Assembly: GCF_000710775.1 (NCBI RefSeq)
Contig: NZ_JOJP01000001.1
Location: 4,574,232-4,638,231 of the forward strand
Length of the DNA: 64,000 nt
From: Endozoicomonas elysicola
Lineage (GTDB): Bacteria; Pseudomonadota; Gammaproteobacteria; Pseudomonadales; Endozoicomonadaceae
Direction: 5' to 3'
This document shows, piece after piece, positions 52,758 to 63,161 of the stretch. The notes below the pieces were generated by a model. That model did not search any database, was not told the DNA's origin, and was given only the letters and a program-made list of their open reading frames with translations. Within the stretch, counting starts at the first letter, position 1. Each line of letters starts with the position of its first letter. A program made the translations under genes and the position numbers.

Positions 52758-53347
52758 GCATTCTCCTCATCTTTACCGATAATCAGAATATCATCGCCTT
52801 CAAAGGAGTAAGGTGGCACGACCAGATTCGTTGGGGCGGGAACTCCTTTATAAACACGCCCAGCCAAGTCAAATCTTGAACCGTGACAAGGGCAGAAGTA
52901 CCCCCCCTTCCAGTTTGCATCAAACTCCATGGGTTTGACTTCTGGCAGATATTTAGGAGAACAACCAAGATGGGTACATAGACCTACCAGCACAAGAACA
53001 TCTTCTGTCCGTGAGCGGTATACATTGGTGGCATACTCAGGCTGGTCCGAGTTTTCTGATTTAGGGTCGCGTAGACGACCATCTTGGGACGGCAACTCAT
53101 CCAGCATATCTTTGGTTCGGCGCAACACAAACACGGGTTTACCACGCCACTCATAGATAACCTGCTGACCAGGCTCAAGCTTACTTAAATTCACCTTAAC
53201 AGGAGCACCAGCTGCCTTTGCTTTTGCACTTGGATTCCACGACTTCAGAAAAGGCGTGGCGACCCCAACAGCTCCGGCAGCCCCCACCACCGAAGTCGCT
53301 GCCACGAGAAAGCGGCGCCGGCCTTTGTTTACGCCGTTGTCACTCAT
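52754..53347 (-). CDS. petA: Ubiquinol-cytochrome c reductase, Rieske iron-sulfur subunit
   Basis: The 197-residue protein has a Tat-type N-terminus (RRRF, residues 10-13) with a membrane anchor (about 14-33). The 2Fe-2S ligands are Cys124 and His126 (CTHLGC) and Cys152 and His155 (CPCHGS); Cys129 and Cys154 form the usual disulfide. It is the first gene of petABC, with GGAG upstream of the ATG. Confidence 0.95.
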   Translation of the reverse strand: MSDNGVNKGRRRFLVAATSVVGAAGAVGVATPFLKSWNPSAKAKAAGAPVKVNLSKLEPGQQVIYEWRGKPVFVLRRTKDMLDELPSQDGRLRDPKSENSDQPEYATNVYRSRTEDVLVLVGLCTHLGCSPKYLPEVKPMEFDANWKGGYFCPCHGSRFDLAGRVYKGVPAPTNLVVPPYSFEGDDILIIGKDEENA

Positions 53348-53730
53348 TAACCTACTCTCCCCATCCGGGCTGAATGCCCAATGACTTCTTTTTGTTCATG
53401 GGTGTGATAACTGGGGCCACACAAGCCCACTGTAAGAGTTCTCTAATACTGCAACCCGAGACGAGCTCCCAGCTGAAACCCCAAACTTTATTATCGGCAG
53501 GACATTCTCTCTGTCACAAAGCCCAACAAAACACACCAAAACATGATAACAGATTTACTTGTATAACAGGGCTTTTGTTAGGCAATGACACTACATTATT
53601 TTCGACAGAACCAACTGTAATGGCCCAGAGGCAACACAACAACTGGAATCCCCCCCACACAATAAAGCCGCTATCGCATTATACGTACCCACATAAGCGG
53701 CAGTGCGTAATGATACTGGTTTTAGCGCAT

Positions 53731-53763
53731 AAAAAAAATGCCCATAAGAAAAACCGGGCATTT
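53731..53763 (-). terminator. Rho-independent terminator of rplM-rpsI
   Basis: AAATGCCC and GGGCATTT form an 8-bp stem around a 12-base loop. On the minus strand eight T follow. Confidence 0.8.
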
Positions 53764-53856
53764 CTTCTCTAATAAAAAAACAGGCACAAAAAAAACCTCC
53801 CAAAGTCCCCCCCAAAAAAAAGAGGCACCATGAGAGGTTTTCCAGTAATCCAACAA

Positions 53857-53877
53857 CCTGTCGAGAACCTCGACAGG
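53857..53877 (-). terminator. Hairpin directly after rpsI
   Basis: CCTGTCGAG and CTCGACAGG form a perfect 9-bp stem with a 3-base loop, 17 bases after the rpsI stop. The T tract is poor; the stronger terminator lies about 100 bases further on. Confidence 0.55.
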
Positions 53878-53893
53878 CTGAATGAATACAATA

Positions 53894-54286
53894 TCAGCGC
53901 TTAGAGAACTGTGGACGCTTACGAGCTTTACGCAGACCCACTTTCTTACGCTCAACTTCACGAGCGTCACGGGTAACGTAACCAGCCTTACGCAGCGGAG
54001 AGCGCAGAGTCTCATCATACTGCATCAGCGCACGGGTGATACCGTGACGGATAGCACCAGCCTGACCGGAACCGCCGCCACCAGATACAGTGATCTTGAT
54101 GTCGAACTTTTCAGTCAGTTCAGTCAGTTCCAGAGGCTGACGAACTACCATTCGTGCAGTTTCACGACCGAAGTATTCATCCAGAGTACGGCCATTGACA
54201 GTAATACTGCCAGTACCAGTTCTCAGGAAAACACGTGCGGTTGAGGACTTACGACGTCCAGTTCCGTAGTATTGTGTTACAGACAT
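53894..54286 (-). CDS. rpsI: 30S ribosomal protein S9
   Basis: The 130-residue length equals E. coli S9. Signatures are [16 protein letters not shown] at the start, [15 protein letters not shown] in the middle and the C-terminal arginine tail KRPQFSKR that contacts P-site tRNA. AGGGG lies five bases before the ATG. It follows rplM by 12 bases in the conserved rplM-rpsI operon. Confidence 0.97.
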   Translation of the reverse strand: MSVTQYYGTGRRKSSTARVFLRTGTGSITVNGRTLDEYFGRETARMVVRQPLELTELTEKFDIKITVSGGGGSGQAGAIRHGITRALMQYDETLRSPLRKAGYVTRDAREVERKKVGLRKARKRPQFSKR

Positions 54287-54298
54287 AACCACCCCTGA

Positions 54299-54727
54299 TT
54301 AAATTTCCAGTTGCTGAGGCTGCTGAGCAGCATGTGGGTGCTCGCTTCCGGCATAGACCTTCAGCTTGCTGTACATGGCACGACCCAGGGCATTCTTGGG
54401 CAGCATCCCCTTAACAGCCAACTCGATTACCAGCTCAGGCTTGTGTCCGATCAGCTTGTCAAAGCTCATGGACTTCAGGCCACCGATGTAACCGGTGTGG
54501 CGGTGGTACATCTTGTCAGTGGACTTACGTCCAGTAACACGTACTTTCTCAGCGTTTACTACAACAATGTAGTCACCAGTATCCACATGAGGAGTGAACT
54601 CTGGCTTATGCTTGCCACGCAGACGCAGGGCGATTTCTGTTGCCAGACGACCCAGCGTTTTGCCTTCGGCATCCACTACGAACCAGTCACGTTTTACGGT
54701 TTCTGGCTTTGCACTAAAAGTTTTCAT
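54299..54727 (-). CDS. rplM: 50S ribosomal protein L13
   Basis: The 142-residue length equals E. coli L13. It starts [20 protein letters not shown] and carries [19 protein letters not shown] and [19 protein letters not shown] precedes the ATG; the longer open frame upstream is leader sequence. It is the first gene of the operon. Confidence 0.97.
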   Translation of the reverse strand: MKTFSAKPETVKRDWFVVDAEGKTLGRLATEIALRLRGKHKPEFTPHVDTGDYIVVVNAEKVRVTGRKSTDKMYHRHTGYIGGLKSMSFDKLIGHKPELVIELAVKGMLPKNALGRAMYSKLKVYAGSEHPHAAQQPQQLEI

Positions 54728-55061
54728 TAAATTCGCCTCTATGATATCGCTCACGCGATACCTGTTCCTACACGGCCGTTCCCTGCTGGGCAAGAGCCAG
54801 GCTAATAGCCCCAGATCAGCAATACCGGCCTGTTCAAAACATTGGGCGCTCAATCGGGAAACGGGAGCGGTATTATACCGTTTGGCAAGAGGAAATAAAC
54901 CCCCTCTGAAACCTGATACACTTTAAACATTCAGAACTCTGTTCTCTTGCCTTCTGTACCAAGCCTAAAGAGCCAATTACGTTAAGGATTGGTACAAAAT
55001 ATTTCTACATCATTGTTTTACATAAAAATTAAAAGGCCTTCACAGCCTCAAGGCTGACACA
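54728..55061. other. rplM leader and promoter region, 334 bases
   Basis: On the minus strand TATAAT at about 54884-54889 with a GC-rich discriminator is a good -10, though no clear -35 stands 17 bases upstream. It implies a leader of about 150 bases with a small GTATCGCG-type hairpin near the rplM start, which might be an autoregulatory site. The left-hand gene ends without a visible terminator. Confidence 0.45.
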
Positions 55062-56147
55062 TTAATAGACGGCATCTAACTCCACTCCTGAGGCCCTGAG
55101 GACTTTTAAGATATGCCGCCCCTGAAAATCAGGGTTAAACTGGAGTCCATCCGGCAGAATCCTTCTGGCCAGCGTTTGAAGCTCCAGAGAAGCAGCACTC
55201 GTGCGAGCCTCTACAGCCAGCAAAAGAGAACTCACCAAAAAGCCAACAATGCTTTTATGCCAGAAACTCACACCAAAACCTCCCGCAAGAGCAACGTAAG
55301 TAACAGCTATAGACATTCGATTAATAAACCAGTTCTTTTGGTCACTGTGGTATCCAGTCACCATTCTCACAGGAGGCTGAGTTTTATCATTATCAACAAA
55401 TTTAAACCCAATCCCTTCTGATACCCCATTGATACTGAATGGCCCACCAATATCCAAGAAAAGTTCATTATCCTTAGGAAAGTTATAATAACGGTAGCCG
55501 TAGACACCTCCTCGTCCCGCACCACTGATATGAATCGATTTCAAATCCCCCCACTCAAGACTGAGGATATAAAGACTCCTTTCAGGAGAAAACATCAAAT
55601 CAAGACTTGACTGGTGCGTTGCCAGAATTGAAAAAAGTAGTAAAGGGTTTTTCTTCAGAGGAGTAGGCATCACTCTTGAATCAATTCTTTTTACAAAACG
55701 TTTGATTTTATTCTCCGTTGTAAACAGCACCCTGTAACCAGAAACTTCAGAAGCAGATTCAGTCAGGACTTCCTCAAAGCCAACAAACAATGATTGCCCG
55801 GTTCTTTTAAGATAAGAAAGATAATTCACATAACCAAAAAACTTATCCTCAACCTCTTCCATTTCATCAATTTCTTCAGCCCTTGATGGGACAGAAATCT
55901 TTATTCGACACGACTCAGCATCACCCAGTAAACACCCTCCTGTATATTTCAATTCTCCTTTAACACCATATATATCCCTCAATTCAAAAGATCCTTCATA
56001 AACTTGATCCTGAGTTTCATCAGAAAGGCTGTGGTAGTTCGCCTGCACCTGACTCGTAATCAAGAATACGATACATCCCCCCAAAAAAAACAGACACCTC
56101 CACCACAAAGCCCTTGAAAAAAACAAATATGCAGCTTTAATTTTCAT
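55062..56147 (-). CDS. Unrecognised exported or membrane protein, 361 aa
   Basis: I recognise no family. The chosen ATG has GAGG six bases upstream; in-frame ATG codons up to 56189 could add 14 residues. A hydrophobic N-terminal segment (about 12-33) ending in QVQA looks like a signal peptide. The middle (about 35-270) is a hydrophilic beta-rich domain, and one or two hydrophobic segments lie at about 280-325. It may be periplasmic with a C-terminal membrane anchor. It is flanked by AT-rich gene-free DNA. Confidence 0.65.
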   Translation of the reverse strand: MKIKAAYLFFSRALWWRCLFFLGGCIVFLITSQVQANYHSLSDETQDQVYEGSFELRDIYGVKGELKYTGGCLLGDAESCRIKISVPSRAEEIDEMEEVEDKFFGYVNYLSYLKRTGQSLFVGFEEVLTESASEVSGYRVLFTTENKIKRFVKRIDSRVMPTPLKKNPLLLFSILATHQSSLDLMFSPERSLYILSLEWGDLKSIHISGAGRGGVYGYRYYNFPKDNELFLDIGGPFSINGVSEGIGFKFVDNDKTQPPVRMVTGYHSDQKNWFINRMSIAVTYVALAGGFGVSFWHKSIVGFLVSSLLLAVEARTSAASLELQTLARRILPDGLQFNPDFQGRHILKVLRASGVELDAVY

Positions 56148-56460
56148 CACAAGCCTCATTAAATAGAAATAATCAACCCACCACTTCACAAGAACACCAA
56201 TTAATAGAATCTAACCCCCAACTATAGACACGCAACAAACTCGAAAAATAATTTACAAAAAAATAATAAAACCACAATCAAATAGATTTAGTTTCCAAGT
56301 ACATCAATATGAATACCGGACAATCAATCAATATGAAAAACAATGGTACTTATCAAGTCTGGGAACATTTTTACGCTCCCATATTATCAGTCATACCTGA
56401 CAGAACAGCGGCAACCAGTTACAATCGCCAAAAATCTTACACTGGCAGATCAGGAACACC
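56148..56460. other. AT-rich 313-base gap upstream of rpe
   Basis: No gene is supported. It separates divergent genes and must contain both promoters; none stands out. Confidence 0.35.
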
Positions 56461-57138
56461 ATGCGCGACTTTATTATTGCCCCGAGTATCCTTTCCGCAG
56501 ATTTTGCCCGCCTGGGCGAAGAGGTTGAAAATGTTTTAGCCGCCGGTACCGACTGGGTTCATTTTGATGTAATGGATAACCATTATGTCCCGAACCTCAC
56601 CCTAGGCCCTATGGTATGCAAGGCACTAAGAAAGTTTGGCGTCACCGCCCCCATCGATGTTCACCTAATGGTTAGCCCTGTAGATCGTATCATCGGTGAT
56701 TTTATTGAAGCGGGTGCCAGTATGATTACATTCCACCCGGAAGCATCTGAACATATTGATCGCAGTTTACAACTTATTCGCGAAGGTGGTTGTCAGGCTG
56801 GACTGGTACTCAATCCTGCAACATCTCCCGATGTGCTTGAGTATGTGATGGACAAGCTGGACATGATCCTGTTGATGTCGGTAAACCCCGGCTTTGGCGG
56901 TCAGAAGTTTATCCCATCTACACTGAAAAAACTGTGCCGGGTACGCAAGCTGATTGATGATAGCGGCCTAAACATCCGCCTCCAGGTTGATGGCGGTGTT
57001 ACTGCTAATAATATTCGCCAAATCGCTGAAGCAGGCGCCGATACGTTTGTCGCAGGTTCTGCCATTTTTGGTGCCGAAAATTACCAGCATGTAGTTTCTC
57101 AAATGCGCTCTGAACTCGCTGAAGTAGTGGCGCTATAA
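56461..57138 (+). CDS. rpe: Ribulose-phosphate 3-epimerase
   Basis: The 225-residue TIM-barrel enzyme interconverts ribulose and xylulose 5-phosphates. It has [14 protein letters not shown], the metal-site [34 protein letters not shown] and QVDGGV. AGGAA precedes the ATG. gph follows after only three bases, the rpe-gph pair seen across gammaproteobacteria. Confidence 0.95.
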   Translation: MRDFIIAPSILSADFARLGEEVENVLAAGTDWVHFDVMDNHYVPNLTLGPMVCKALRKFGVTAPIDVHLMVSPVDRIIGDFIEAGASMITFHPEASEHIDRSLQLIREGGCQAGLVLNPATSPDVLEYVMDKLDMILLMSVNPGFGGQKFIPSTLKKLCRVRKLIDDSGLNIRLQVDGGVTANNIRQIAEAGADTFVAGSAIFGAENYQHVVSQMRSELAEVVAL

Positions 57139-57141
57139 ATC

Positions 57142-57840
57142 ATGAGCCCAACATCTTCTAAAGGCCACCCGTTTCTGAACAACCTGTCACTGGTTATGTA
57201 CGACCTGGACGGTACCTTGGTCGAGAGCGTGCCAGACCTTGCGGCTGCGCTGGACAAAATGCTTACTGATTTGGACATGCCGGTTGCTGGTGAGTCTAAA
57301 ACTCGATTATGGGTTGGCAACGGCATTCCTGCTCTTGTTAAGCGCGCACTCACTGACGATATAAGCGGAGATCAACCAGGAAAAGTGGACCAGCCACTGT
57401 TTACAGAGGCTTATGAGCGCTTCTGCTTCCATTATGATAAAGAACTTGGCCTGCACAGTTATCTCTATCCAGGAGTTGTAAAGTTTCTTCAGGCAATGAA
57501 GAAGCGCGGCATAAAGCAAGCAGTCATTACCAATAAAAGTGAACAGTTTACCCATCACCTGCTAAAACTGATGGATATTGATCACTATTTTGACTGGGTG
57601 TCAGGCGGGGACAGTCTGTCAGAAATGAAGCCACACCCAATGCCCTTGCTTCATGCCATGAAGTCACTTGGCGCTCCGACACATCATACCCTTATGATCG
57701 GGGACTCCATCAATGATATTCGTGCCGCAAAAGCAGCGGGAGTTAAAGTGATTGGCCTGCCCTACGGTTACAACCACGGGCTCCCAATAGAAGAAGCCAA
57801 CCCAGACCTGGTTGTATCTTCTTTAACTGAACTTCTCTAA
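57142..57840 (+). CDS. gph: Phosphoglycolate phosphatase
   Basis: The 232-residue HAD-family phosphatase has the nucleophile motif YDLDGTLVES, motif II VITNKSE and motif III GDSINDIRAAKAAG. It removes phosphoglycolate formed by DNA repair or oxygenation. It is translationally close to rpe. Confidence 0.93.
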   Translation: MSPTSSKGHPFLNNLSLVMYDLDGTLVESVPDLAAALDKMLTDLDMPVAGESKTRLWVGNGIPALVKRALTDDISGDQPGKVDQPLFTEAYERFCFHYDKELGLHSYLYPGVVKFLQAMKKRGIKQAVITNKSEQFTHHLLKLMDIDHYFDWVSGGDSLSEMKPHPMPLLHAMKSLGAPTHHTLMIGDSINDIRAAKAAGVKVIGLPYGYNHGLPIEEANPDLVVSSLTELL

Positions 57841-57878
57841 CCTCTTAGTTCAGAGATACTCTATTTTAATGTGTAATC

Positions 57879-57909
57879 AGCGTCAGTCACTCAACCGGTG
57901 ACTGACGCT
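57879..57909 (+). terminator. Perfect 12-bp hairpin after gph
   Basis: AGCGTCAGTCAC and GTGACTGACGCT frame a 7-base loop 38 bases after the gph stop. There is no T tract. Confidence 0.5.
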
Positions 57910-57950
57910 ATCAAGAATTAGCGCACCCGAGAGGCTGACAGAGAATAGCG

Positions 57951-58035
57951 TCGTCAAGCCACCCCGCAGCGAGGATGGCTAAAAATTGAAGATAAGAACT
58001 CAAATTTGTGAGAAGAGCAGCACGACGCTTGACGA
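57951..58035. repeat. Inverted repeat in the gph-oxidoreductase gap
   Basis: TCGTCAAGC (57951-57959) and GCTTGACGA (58027-58035) are perfect 9-base inverted arms 67 bases apart in noncoding DNA. It may be the remains of a dispersed palindromic element. Confidence 0.35.
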
Positions 58036-58089
58036 AGAACAGCAAATCTTTAAATCGATTAACAGTCACGCACCCTAAACTTTGAAATA

Positions 58090-59541
58090 ATGAAATATGA
58101 AGAACGCCCGCCATTCAAGGTGGGCATTGTCGGCGGCGGAGTAGCAGGTGCCACAGCCGCTTTAAAAATGGCAGGGCTCGGCATAACAACCCATTTATTT
58201 GAAGCTAAAGACAGCCTTGTCAGTGGTCCGCCTATCTGTCATCTACACGCCGGTGGCAATTTATATCGCGAGATATCTAAATCACAATGCATCGCTCTCT
58301 TGGAGCAATCCATTGACACTATTCACGCCTTTCCTGGTACGGTGAACTACAGGCCAACAGTAATAGCCATTCCTGCCAGCGACCCTGAAAAACCCGAGGC
58401 GATCTTAGTCCGTTTGAAAGCGCTGAGACAGCATTATCATGAGATGGTAATGAGTAACCCTCAAAATGAAGTACTTGGCAACCCAGGTGATTATTTCAAG
58501 ATTTACCATAAAGAAGACATTTTGCGACTGGTAAATCGTCCTTTACCACAGCAGCCAGCTACCGCCGATGACTGGATGACCCCCGTTGCCCGATTTATAA
58601 ACCATGAGCAGATAAAATTCCCCTTATTCCTGGTACAGGAATTTGGTTTAAGTATATTCCGGCTAGCGGCGACCGCATCAATGGGACTGGAAGCTTCACC
58701 GAACGCTCATCTTCACCTGAATCACCGGGTTGTTAAGTTAGCGGAGTCTTCTAGCGGCTGGACCATTGAAAGCCATGACAAGCATGGTCAACGATGCCAG
58801 CATCAGGTGGATTTTCTCATCAATGCCTGCGGATTCCAAACCGGCACACTGGATAACATAGCTAACCGAACACGTAGACGCTGGGTAGAGTACAAAGCTG
58901 CTTATATAGCGCACTGGCCATCACAACAGGGTGTGTGGCCGGAAGTCATCGTCCATGGGGAGCGGGGAACGCCTAATGGAATGGCGCAATTTACCCCTTA
59001 CCCCCAGGGTTTTATCCAACTACACGGAATGACCAAAGACATTACTTTGTTTGAGGGCGGTCTGGTGGCAAGTGATCACCATAATGCCCAGCCATGTTTA
59101 CCTGACACATTTCTGGATAATATTAAGCATGGCTGGCAATGGGCAGATACCTGCTCACGCACTGAGCGAGCAATTACTCACTTCAGTCAGTGGGTACCAG
59201 AATTCAGCACCGCAGAAGTGGGTGGGAAACCCCTGTGTGGCGCACAACAGATCCCAGGAGATGATCCGGCTCTTCGTGCCGCAGACGTCTCCTTTGACGG
59301 ACTTCGTTATGCCCGCCTGGAAATTGTCAAGGCTTCATCGGCATTGTATGCCACCCAACAGATAATTGAGCATTGTAAAAAGCAAGAATGGATAGAACCA
59401 CAAGAAGGATGGCAGAAACCGTTGCTTCCCTTAACCAATATGCTTGATAACACCACTATTATTGAGAAAGCCAAATCCATTGCCAAATATCGCGGGTATC
59501 CAGAAGCTCTGGCACAACCATTCCCCGCACCACACGATTAA
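58090..59541 (+). CDS. FAD-dependent oxidoreductase (DAO-like), substrate unknown
   Basis: The 483-residue protein has an N-terminal dinucleotide-binding motif GIVGGGVAGATAALKMAG (about 12-30) with an acidic residue ending the second strand (FEAKD), and a second conserved segment INACGFQTG (about 249) typical of DAO-fold flavoenzymes. There is no signal peptide. It cannot be assigned to a named enzyme. It sits between gph and the trp operon, a place where gph and trpE are often neighbours, so it may be an insertion. The ribosome site is weak. Confidence 0.75.
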   Translation: MKYEERPPFKVGIVGGGVAGATAALKMAGLGITTHLFEAKDSLVSGPPICHLHAGGNLYREISKSQCIALLEQSIDTIHAFPGTVNYRPTVIAIPASDPEKPEAILVRLKALRQHYHEMVMSNPQNEVLGNPGDYFKIYHKEDILRLVNRPLPQQPATADDWMTPVARFINHEQIKFPLFLVQEFGLSIFRLAATASMGLEASPNAHLHLNHRVVKLAESSSGWTIESHDKHGQRCQHQVDFLINACGFQTGTLDNIANRTRRRWVEYKAAYIAHWPSQQGVWPEVIVHGERGTPNGMAQFTPYPQGFIQLHGMTKDITLFEGGLVASDHHNAQPCLPDTFLDNIKHGWQWADTCSRTERAITHFSQWVPEFSTAEVGGKPLCGAQQIPGDDPALRAADVSFDGLRYARLEIVKASSALYATQQIIEHCKKQEWIEPQEGWQKPLLPLTNMLDNTTIIEKAKSIAKYRGYPEALAQPFPAPHD

Positions 59542-59964
59542 TACCGGATTACAAAAGAATCTATTACCGAGAGATACCCTAAGCTATCAGCAGATAACAG
59601 CGCCTGCTCACCTGCTGATACACCGGGATATTTGCAATACAACGAGTGGTCATATAACCTTTGGTCTACAAGAGAACAAGCAATATTGATTAGCTCGGCC
59701 TGTTACCTGATTCGTAGGGAAGCGGGCATCCGGAGTCTGCAGTGAAACACTGTTACCACCAACATACCTTTCAATTGAGGAACAGCAACCATAACTGCTG
59801 TCCCGATACGCGCTTACCTTCATCATCCCTCCTTTCTGTTTCCTGGCGCTGGCAAAGCTGGCCTTGGGCCTGATAACTATTTCAGCCCAGCCGCAACATG
59901 GTTGTTGCCAACATAGATAATTCAAATTAATAAATATCCATCAACTTTATTCGAGAGACCTACT
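59542..59964 (+). other. trp operon upstream region, 423 bases
   Basis: This region carries the trp leader peptide (59742-59873) and, after it, the segment CAGCCCAGCC, able to pair with GGCCTTGGGC in the Trp-codon stretch, then a GCAAC/GTTGC hairpin near 59893-59909. No T tract follows the last hairpin. A clear promoter was not identified. Confidence 0.5.
59742..59873 (+). CDS. trpL: trp operon leader peptide (four regulatory Trp codons)
   Basis: A 43-codon frame starts with GTG, preceded at six bases by GGAG, and ends in Trp-Arg-Trp-Gln-Ser-Trp-Pro-Trp-Ala followed by TGA. Four TGG codons within eight codons just before the stop, 91 bases ahead of trpE, is the hallmark of a ribosome-sensed trp attenuator. 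At 43 residues it is longer than E. coli TrpL (14). The downstream RNA can form alternative hairpins, but I see no U-run, so the read-out may be translational or rho-dependent. The ribosome site and Trp run are direct observations; the regulation is inferred. Confidence 0.7.
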   Translation: MKHCYHQHTFQLRNSNHNCCPDTRLPSSSLLSVSWRWQSWPWA

Positions 59965-61503
59965 ATGACGCCTGAAGTATTCGCGCGTCTGGCCAGCGAA
60001 GGATACAACCGTATTCCGGTAGTACGTGAGATTCTGGCAGACCTTGACACCCCACTAACCACTTATCTTAAGCTTGCCAATGGCCGCTATTCTTATCTGC
60101 TCGAATCCGTAGAGGGTGGAGAAAAATGGGGGCGTTACTCCATGATTGGCCTGCCCTGTCGTACCCTGCTTAGGGTGAACGGTGATCATATTCAGATAGA
60201 AACCGACGGCCAGATAGTTGAAGAGCATATGGCAGCCGACCCTCTGGAATTTATCAAAGCCTTCCAACAGCGTTACCAAGTGCCGGAGTTGGCAGAACTC
60301 CCCAGATTCACCGGCGGTCTGGTGGGGTATTTTGGCTATGACACTATTCGATACATTGAACCAAAGCTCAAAGAAAGTGCCCCCAGGGATGAATTGCACA
60401 CACCAGATATCCTTTTAATGGTGTCTGATGAGTTGGTGGTATTCGATAATCTCAGCGGCAAACTGATATTGATCACCCATGCAAACCCTGATGAATCTGC
60501 CGCACTGGAAAGAGCACAATTCCGTCTGGACAACCTTGTACGCCAGTTACAAACCAGTAATATTCAACCCCCCGTTCAGGCATCCCTGAACCCGGCCACA
60601 GAAGACGATTTCCAGTCAGGGTTTGGGGAAGAGGCTTTCAAAGCTTCTGTGGGTACTATTCGTGAATACATTCTGGCTGGCGATGCCATGCAGGTGGTGC
60701 TGTCTCAGAGAATGTCTATTCCTTTTGACAGCTCTCCACTGAACCTTTATCGGGCACTGCGCAGCACAAACCCCTCCCCCTATATGTACTATATGGATCT
60801 GGGAGACTTCCATGTCGTCGGCTCTTCCCCTGAAATTCTGGCTCGACTTGAAGATGGTGATGTGACTGTTCGCCCAATCGCAGGAACGCGAAAGCGCGGC
60901 GATACAGAAGAAAAAGATAAGGCCTTGGAACACGAGCTTCTCAATGACCCCAAAGAGCTCGCTGAGCACCTTATGCTAATCGACCTTGGAAGAAACGACG
61001 TTGGTCGCGTCGCAAAAACCGGATCAGTAAAACTTACCGATAAAATGGTGATTGAACGTTACTCTCATGTTATGCACATTGTCTCCAACGTAACCGGTAC
61101 GCTAAAAAGTGGACTGGATGCCCTTGATGTACTAAAAGCTACGCTACCTGCAGGGACATTGAGTGGTGCGCCAAAAGTACGTGCGATGGAAATCATCGAC
61201 GAAATGGAGCCCGTTAAACGGGGAGTCTATGGTGGTGCGGTTGGCTATCTGGCATGGAATGGGAATATGGACACCGCTATCGCTATCAGGACAGCGGTTA
61301 TCAAGGATCGTCAACTTCATATTCAAGCCGGTGCAGGTATTGTTGCCGACTCCAGCCCTGATCTGGAATGGAAGGAAACCATGAACAAAGGACGAGCCAT
61401 ATTTCGTGCCGTAGCCATGGCTCAAACCGGCTTTATGGGTCGTGGCCAGCCGACTTATGGTGCTCAAAAACTATATAAGCGCTCCTCAGAGGTGAAACAC
61501 TGA
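59965..61503 (+). CDS. trpE: Anthranilate synthase component I
   Basis: The 512-residue enzyme makes anthranilate from chorismate with ammonia from TrpG. The feedback site LLES lies at residues 45-48, and the chorismate-binding domain shows [30 protein letters not shown] and [19 protein letters not shown]. Tryptophan feedback inhibition is expected. Its stop overlaps the trpG start by one base (TGATG). Confidence 0.95.
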   Translation: MTPEVFARLASEGYNRIPVVREILADLDTPLTTYLKLANGRYSYLLESVEGGEKWGRYSMIGLPCRTLLRVNGDHIQIETDGQIVEEHMAADPLEFIKAFQQRYQVPELAELPRFTGGLVGYFGYDTIRYIEPKLKESAPRDELHTPDILLMVSDELVVFDNLSGKLILITHANPDESAALERAQFRLDNLVRQLQTSNIQPPVQASLNPATEDDFQSGFGEEAFKASVGTIREYILAGDAMQVVLSQRMSIPFDSSPLNLYRALRSTNPSPYMYYMDLGDFHVVGSSPEILARLEDGDVTVRPIAGTRKRGDTEEKDKALEHELLNDPKELAEHLMLIDLGRNDVGRVAKTGSVKLTDKMVIERYSHVMHIVSNVTGTLKSGLDALDVLKATLPAGTLSGAPKVRAMEIIDEMEPVKRGVYGGAVGYLAWNGNMDTAIAIRTAVIKDRQLHIQAGAGIVADSSPDLEWKETMNKGRAIFRAVAMAQTGFMGRGQPTYGAQKLYKRSSEVKH

Positions 61504-62087
61504 TGCTGTTAATGATCGACAACTACGACTCATTCACCTTTAATCTGGTTCAATATTTCGGAGAACTGGGCGCAAACGTTGAAGTCCATAGAAACGATCA
61601 CATTACCATTGCGGACATTGAGAAACTGAAACCAACCCATATCGTCATCTCTCCTGGTCCATGCACGCCCAATGAAGCCGGCATATCAATGGATGTCATA
61701 CGACACTTTCAAGGAAGAGTTCCGATTCTTGGTGTTTGCCTGGGCCACCAGAGCATTGGTCAGGTTTATGGTGGCAAGATCATTCGAGCCCGACAGGTCA
61801 TGCACGGTAAAGTTTCTCCAGTCCACCATCAGAACTCTGGCGTTTTCCGGCATCTGGCTAACCCCGTCACAACAACCCGTTATCACTCCCTTGTTATTGA
61901 AAAAGAAAGCCTGCCGGATTGCCTTGAGGTAACCGCATGGACTCAGCTTGAAGATGGCAGTAATGACGAAATCATGGGGGTTCGCCATAAAGAGCTGCCC
62001 GTTGAGGGCGTTCAGTTTCATCCAGAATCCATTATGACTGAACAAGGCCATGACCTACTGGCCAATTTCCTCAAACAATCGGTATAA
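61503..62087 (+). CDS. trpG: Anthranilate synthase component II (glutamine amidotransferase)
   Basis: The 194-residue class I amidotransferase has the catalytic triad Cys79 (GVCLGH), His173 and Glu175 (FHPES), plus [11 protein letters not shown]. It feeds ammonia to TrpE. A closely related PabA role in folate synthesis is possible, but the position within trpEGDC favours TrpG. It is translationally coupled to trpE. Confidence 0.93.
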   Translation: MLLMIDNYDSFTFNLVQYFGELGANVEVHRNDHITIADIEKLKPTHIVISPGPCTPNEAGISMDVIRHFQGRVPILGVCLGHQSIGQVYGGKIIRARQVMHGKVSPVHHQNSGVFRHLANPVTTTRYHSLVIEKESLPDCLEVTAWTQLEDGSNDEIMGVRHKELPVEGVQFHPESIMTEQGHDLLANFLKQSV

Positions 62088-62107
62088 CAGACTCAGGGAG
62101 TGACATC

Positions 62108-63151
62108 ATGCAAATAAAAGAAGCCATCGGTCGGATTGTGCAGCACCTTGATCTCAGCCGGGATGAAATGGTCGATGTGATGCAGCAGATAATGACCGGC
62201 CAGTGCAGTGACACACAGATTGCAGCTTTTCTGGTTGGCATGCGGATGAAGAGCGAAAGCATCGAGGAAATTACCGGAGCGGCAATGGTCATGCGACAGC
62301 TCGCTACTTCAGTACAGGTGAATACTGATCATCTGGTGGATATTGTTGGTACGGGTGGCGATGGTGCCCACCTCTTTAACGTATCCACTGCTTCTGCATT
62401 TGTTTGTGCCGCCGCCGGCGCTAACGTTGCAAAGCATGGCAACCGAGGGGTTTCCAGCTCAAGTGGCAGCGCCGATCTTCTGGAGCATGCCGGGGTCAAT
62501 CTGGATATCACCCCAGAGCAGGTTTCCCGCTGTATTGAAGAGGTGGGCGTCGGTTTTATGTTTGCACCAGCCCACCACTCAGCCATGAAAAATGTCGTTG
62601 GTGTGCGTCGGGAACTGGGTATTCGTACGCTGTTTAATATTCTTGGACCAATGTCCAATCCGGCTAACGTGAAAAATCTACTGATTGGTGTATTTACCAA
62701 AGAGCTATGCCGTCCCATGGCAGAAGTACTCCGTGAACTCGGTAATGAACATGTCATGGTGGTGCATTCAGTCGATGGACTGGATGAAATCAGTATTGCG
62801 AGTGAAACTCATGTTGCTGAGCTGAAGGATGGCAAAGTCTTCGAATACACCCTGAAACCAGAAGATTTTAATATTAATTCACAAAGCCTGATTGGGCTGG
62901 ATGTGAAAGACAGTAATGAATCACTCACTCTGATCAAGGATGCACTTGGTAAACAACAAGGACGATATGCTGAAAAAGCGGCCAGTATGATTGCCCTGAA
63001 TGCCGGCACCGCCATCTACCTTTCAGGCGTCGCCAGCCGCCTCGAAGAAGGCATCCTAATGGCTCAGGATGCTATCGACAGTGGCCTGGCTCTGGAAAAA
63101 ATGAACGAACTGGCCAGCTTCACACGTGTTTTTTCAGCAGATGCTCATTGA
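62108..63151 (+). CDS. trpD: Anthranilate phosphoribosyltransferase
   Basis: The 347-residue enzyme joins anthranilate and PRPP. It has the PRPP-loop [15 protein letters not shown] (about 80-94), [18 protein letters not shown] and the [11 protein letters not shown]-type segment [14 protein letters not shown]. Unlike the E. coli protein it is not fused to TrpG. GGGAG lies eight bases before the ATG. Confidence 0.95.
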   Translation: MQIKEAIGRIVQHLDLSRDEMVDVMQQIMTGQCSDTQIAAFLVGMRMKSESIEEITGAAMVMRQLATSVQVNTDHLVDIVGTGGDGAHLFNVSTASAFVCAAAGANVAKHGNRGVSSSSGSADLLEHAGVNLDITPEQVSRCIEEVGVGFMFAPAHHSAMKNVVGVRRELGIRTLFNILGPMSNPANVKNLLIGVFTKELCRPMAEVLRELGNEHVMVVHSVDGLDEISIASETHVAELKDGKVFEYTLKPEDFNINSQSLIGLDVKDSNESLTLIKDALGKQQGRYAEKAASMIALNAGTAIYLSGVASRLEEGILMAQDAIDSGLALEKMNELASFTRVFSADAH

Positions 63152-63161
63152 GGACAGGTGC

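Larger units (their letters stand above)
53348..53893. other. Gap of 546 bases between rpsI and petA, same strand
   Basis: The left part holds the rpsI terminator hairpins. The remainder should carry the petA promoter. Frames on either strand here lack ribosome sites and look like noise. Confidence 0.4.

Noticed and set aside
53374-53772. 132-codon plus-strand frame upstream of petA
   Set aside because: It runs through terminator hairpins and A-rich tracts and has no ribosome site or protein-like features.
57911-58114. 67-codon minus-strand frame before the FAD oxidoreductase gene
   Set aside because: It lies in palindromic noncoding DNA and runs into the real gene; no ribosome site.
59650-59826. 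Minus-strand 58-codon frame preceded by AGGAGG
   Set aside because: The ribosome-like site is only one to four bases from the ATG pair, and the plus strand here encodes the much better supported trp leader peptide.
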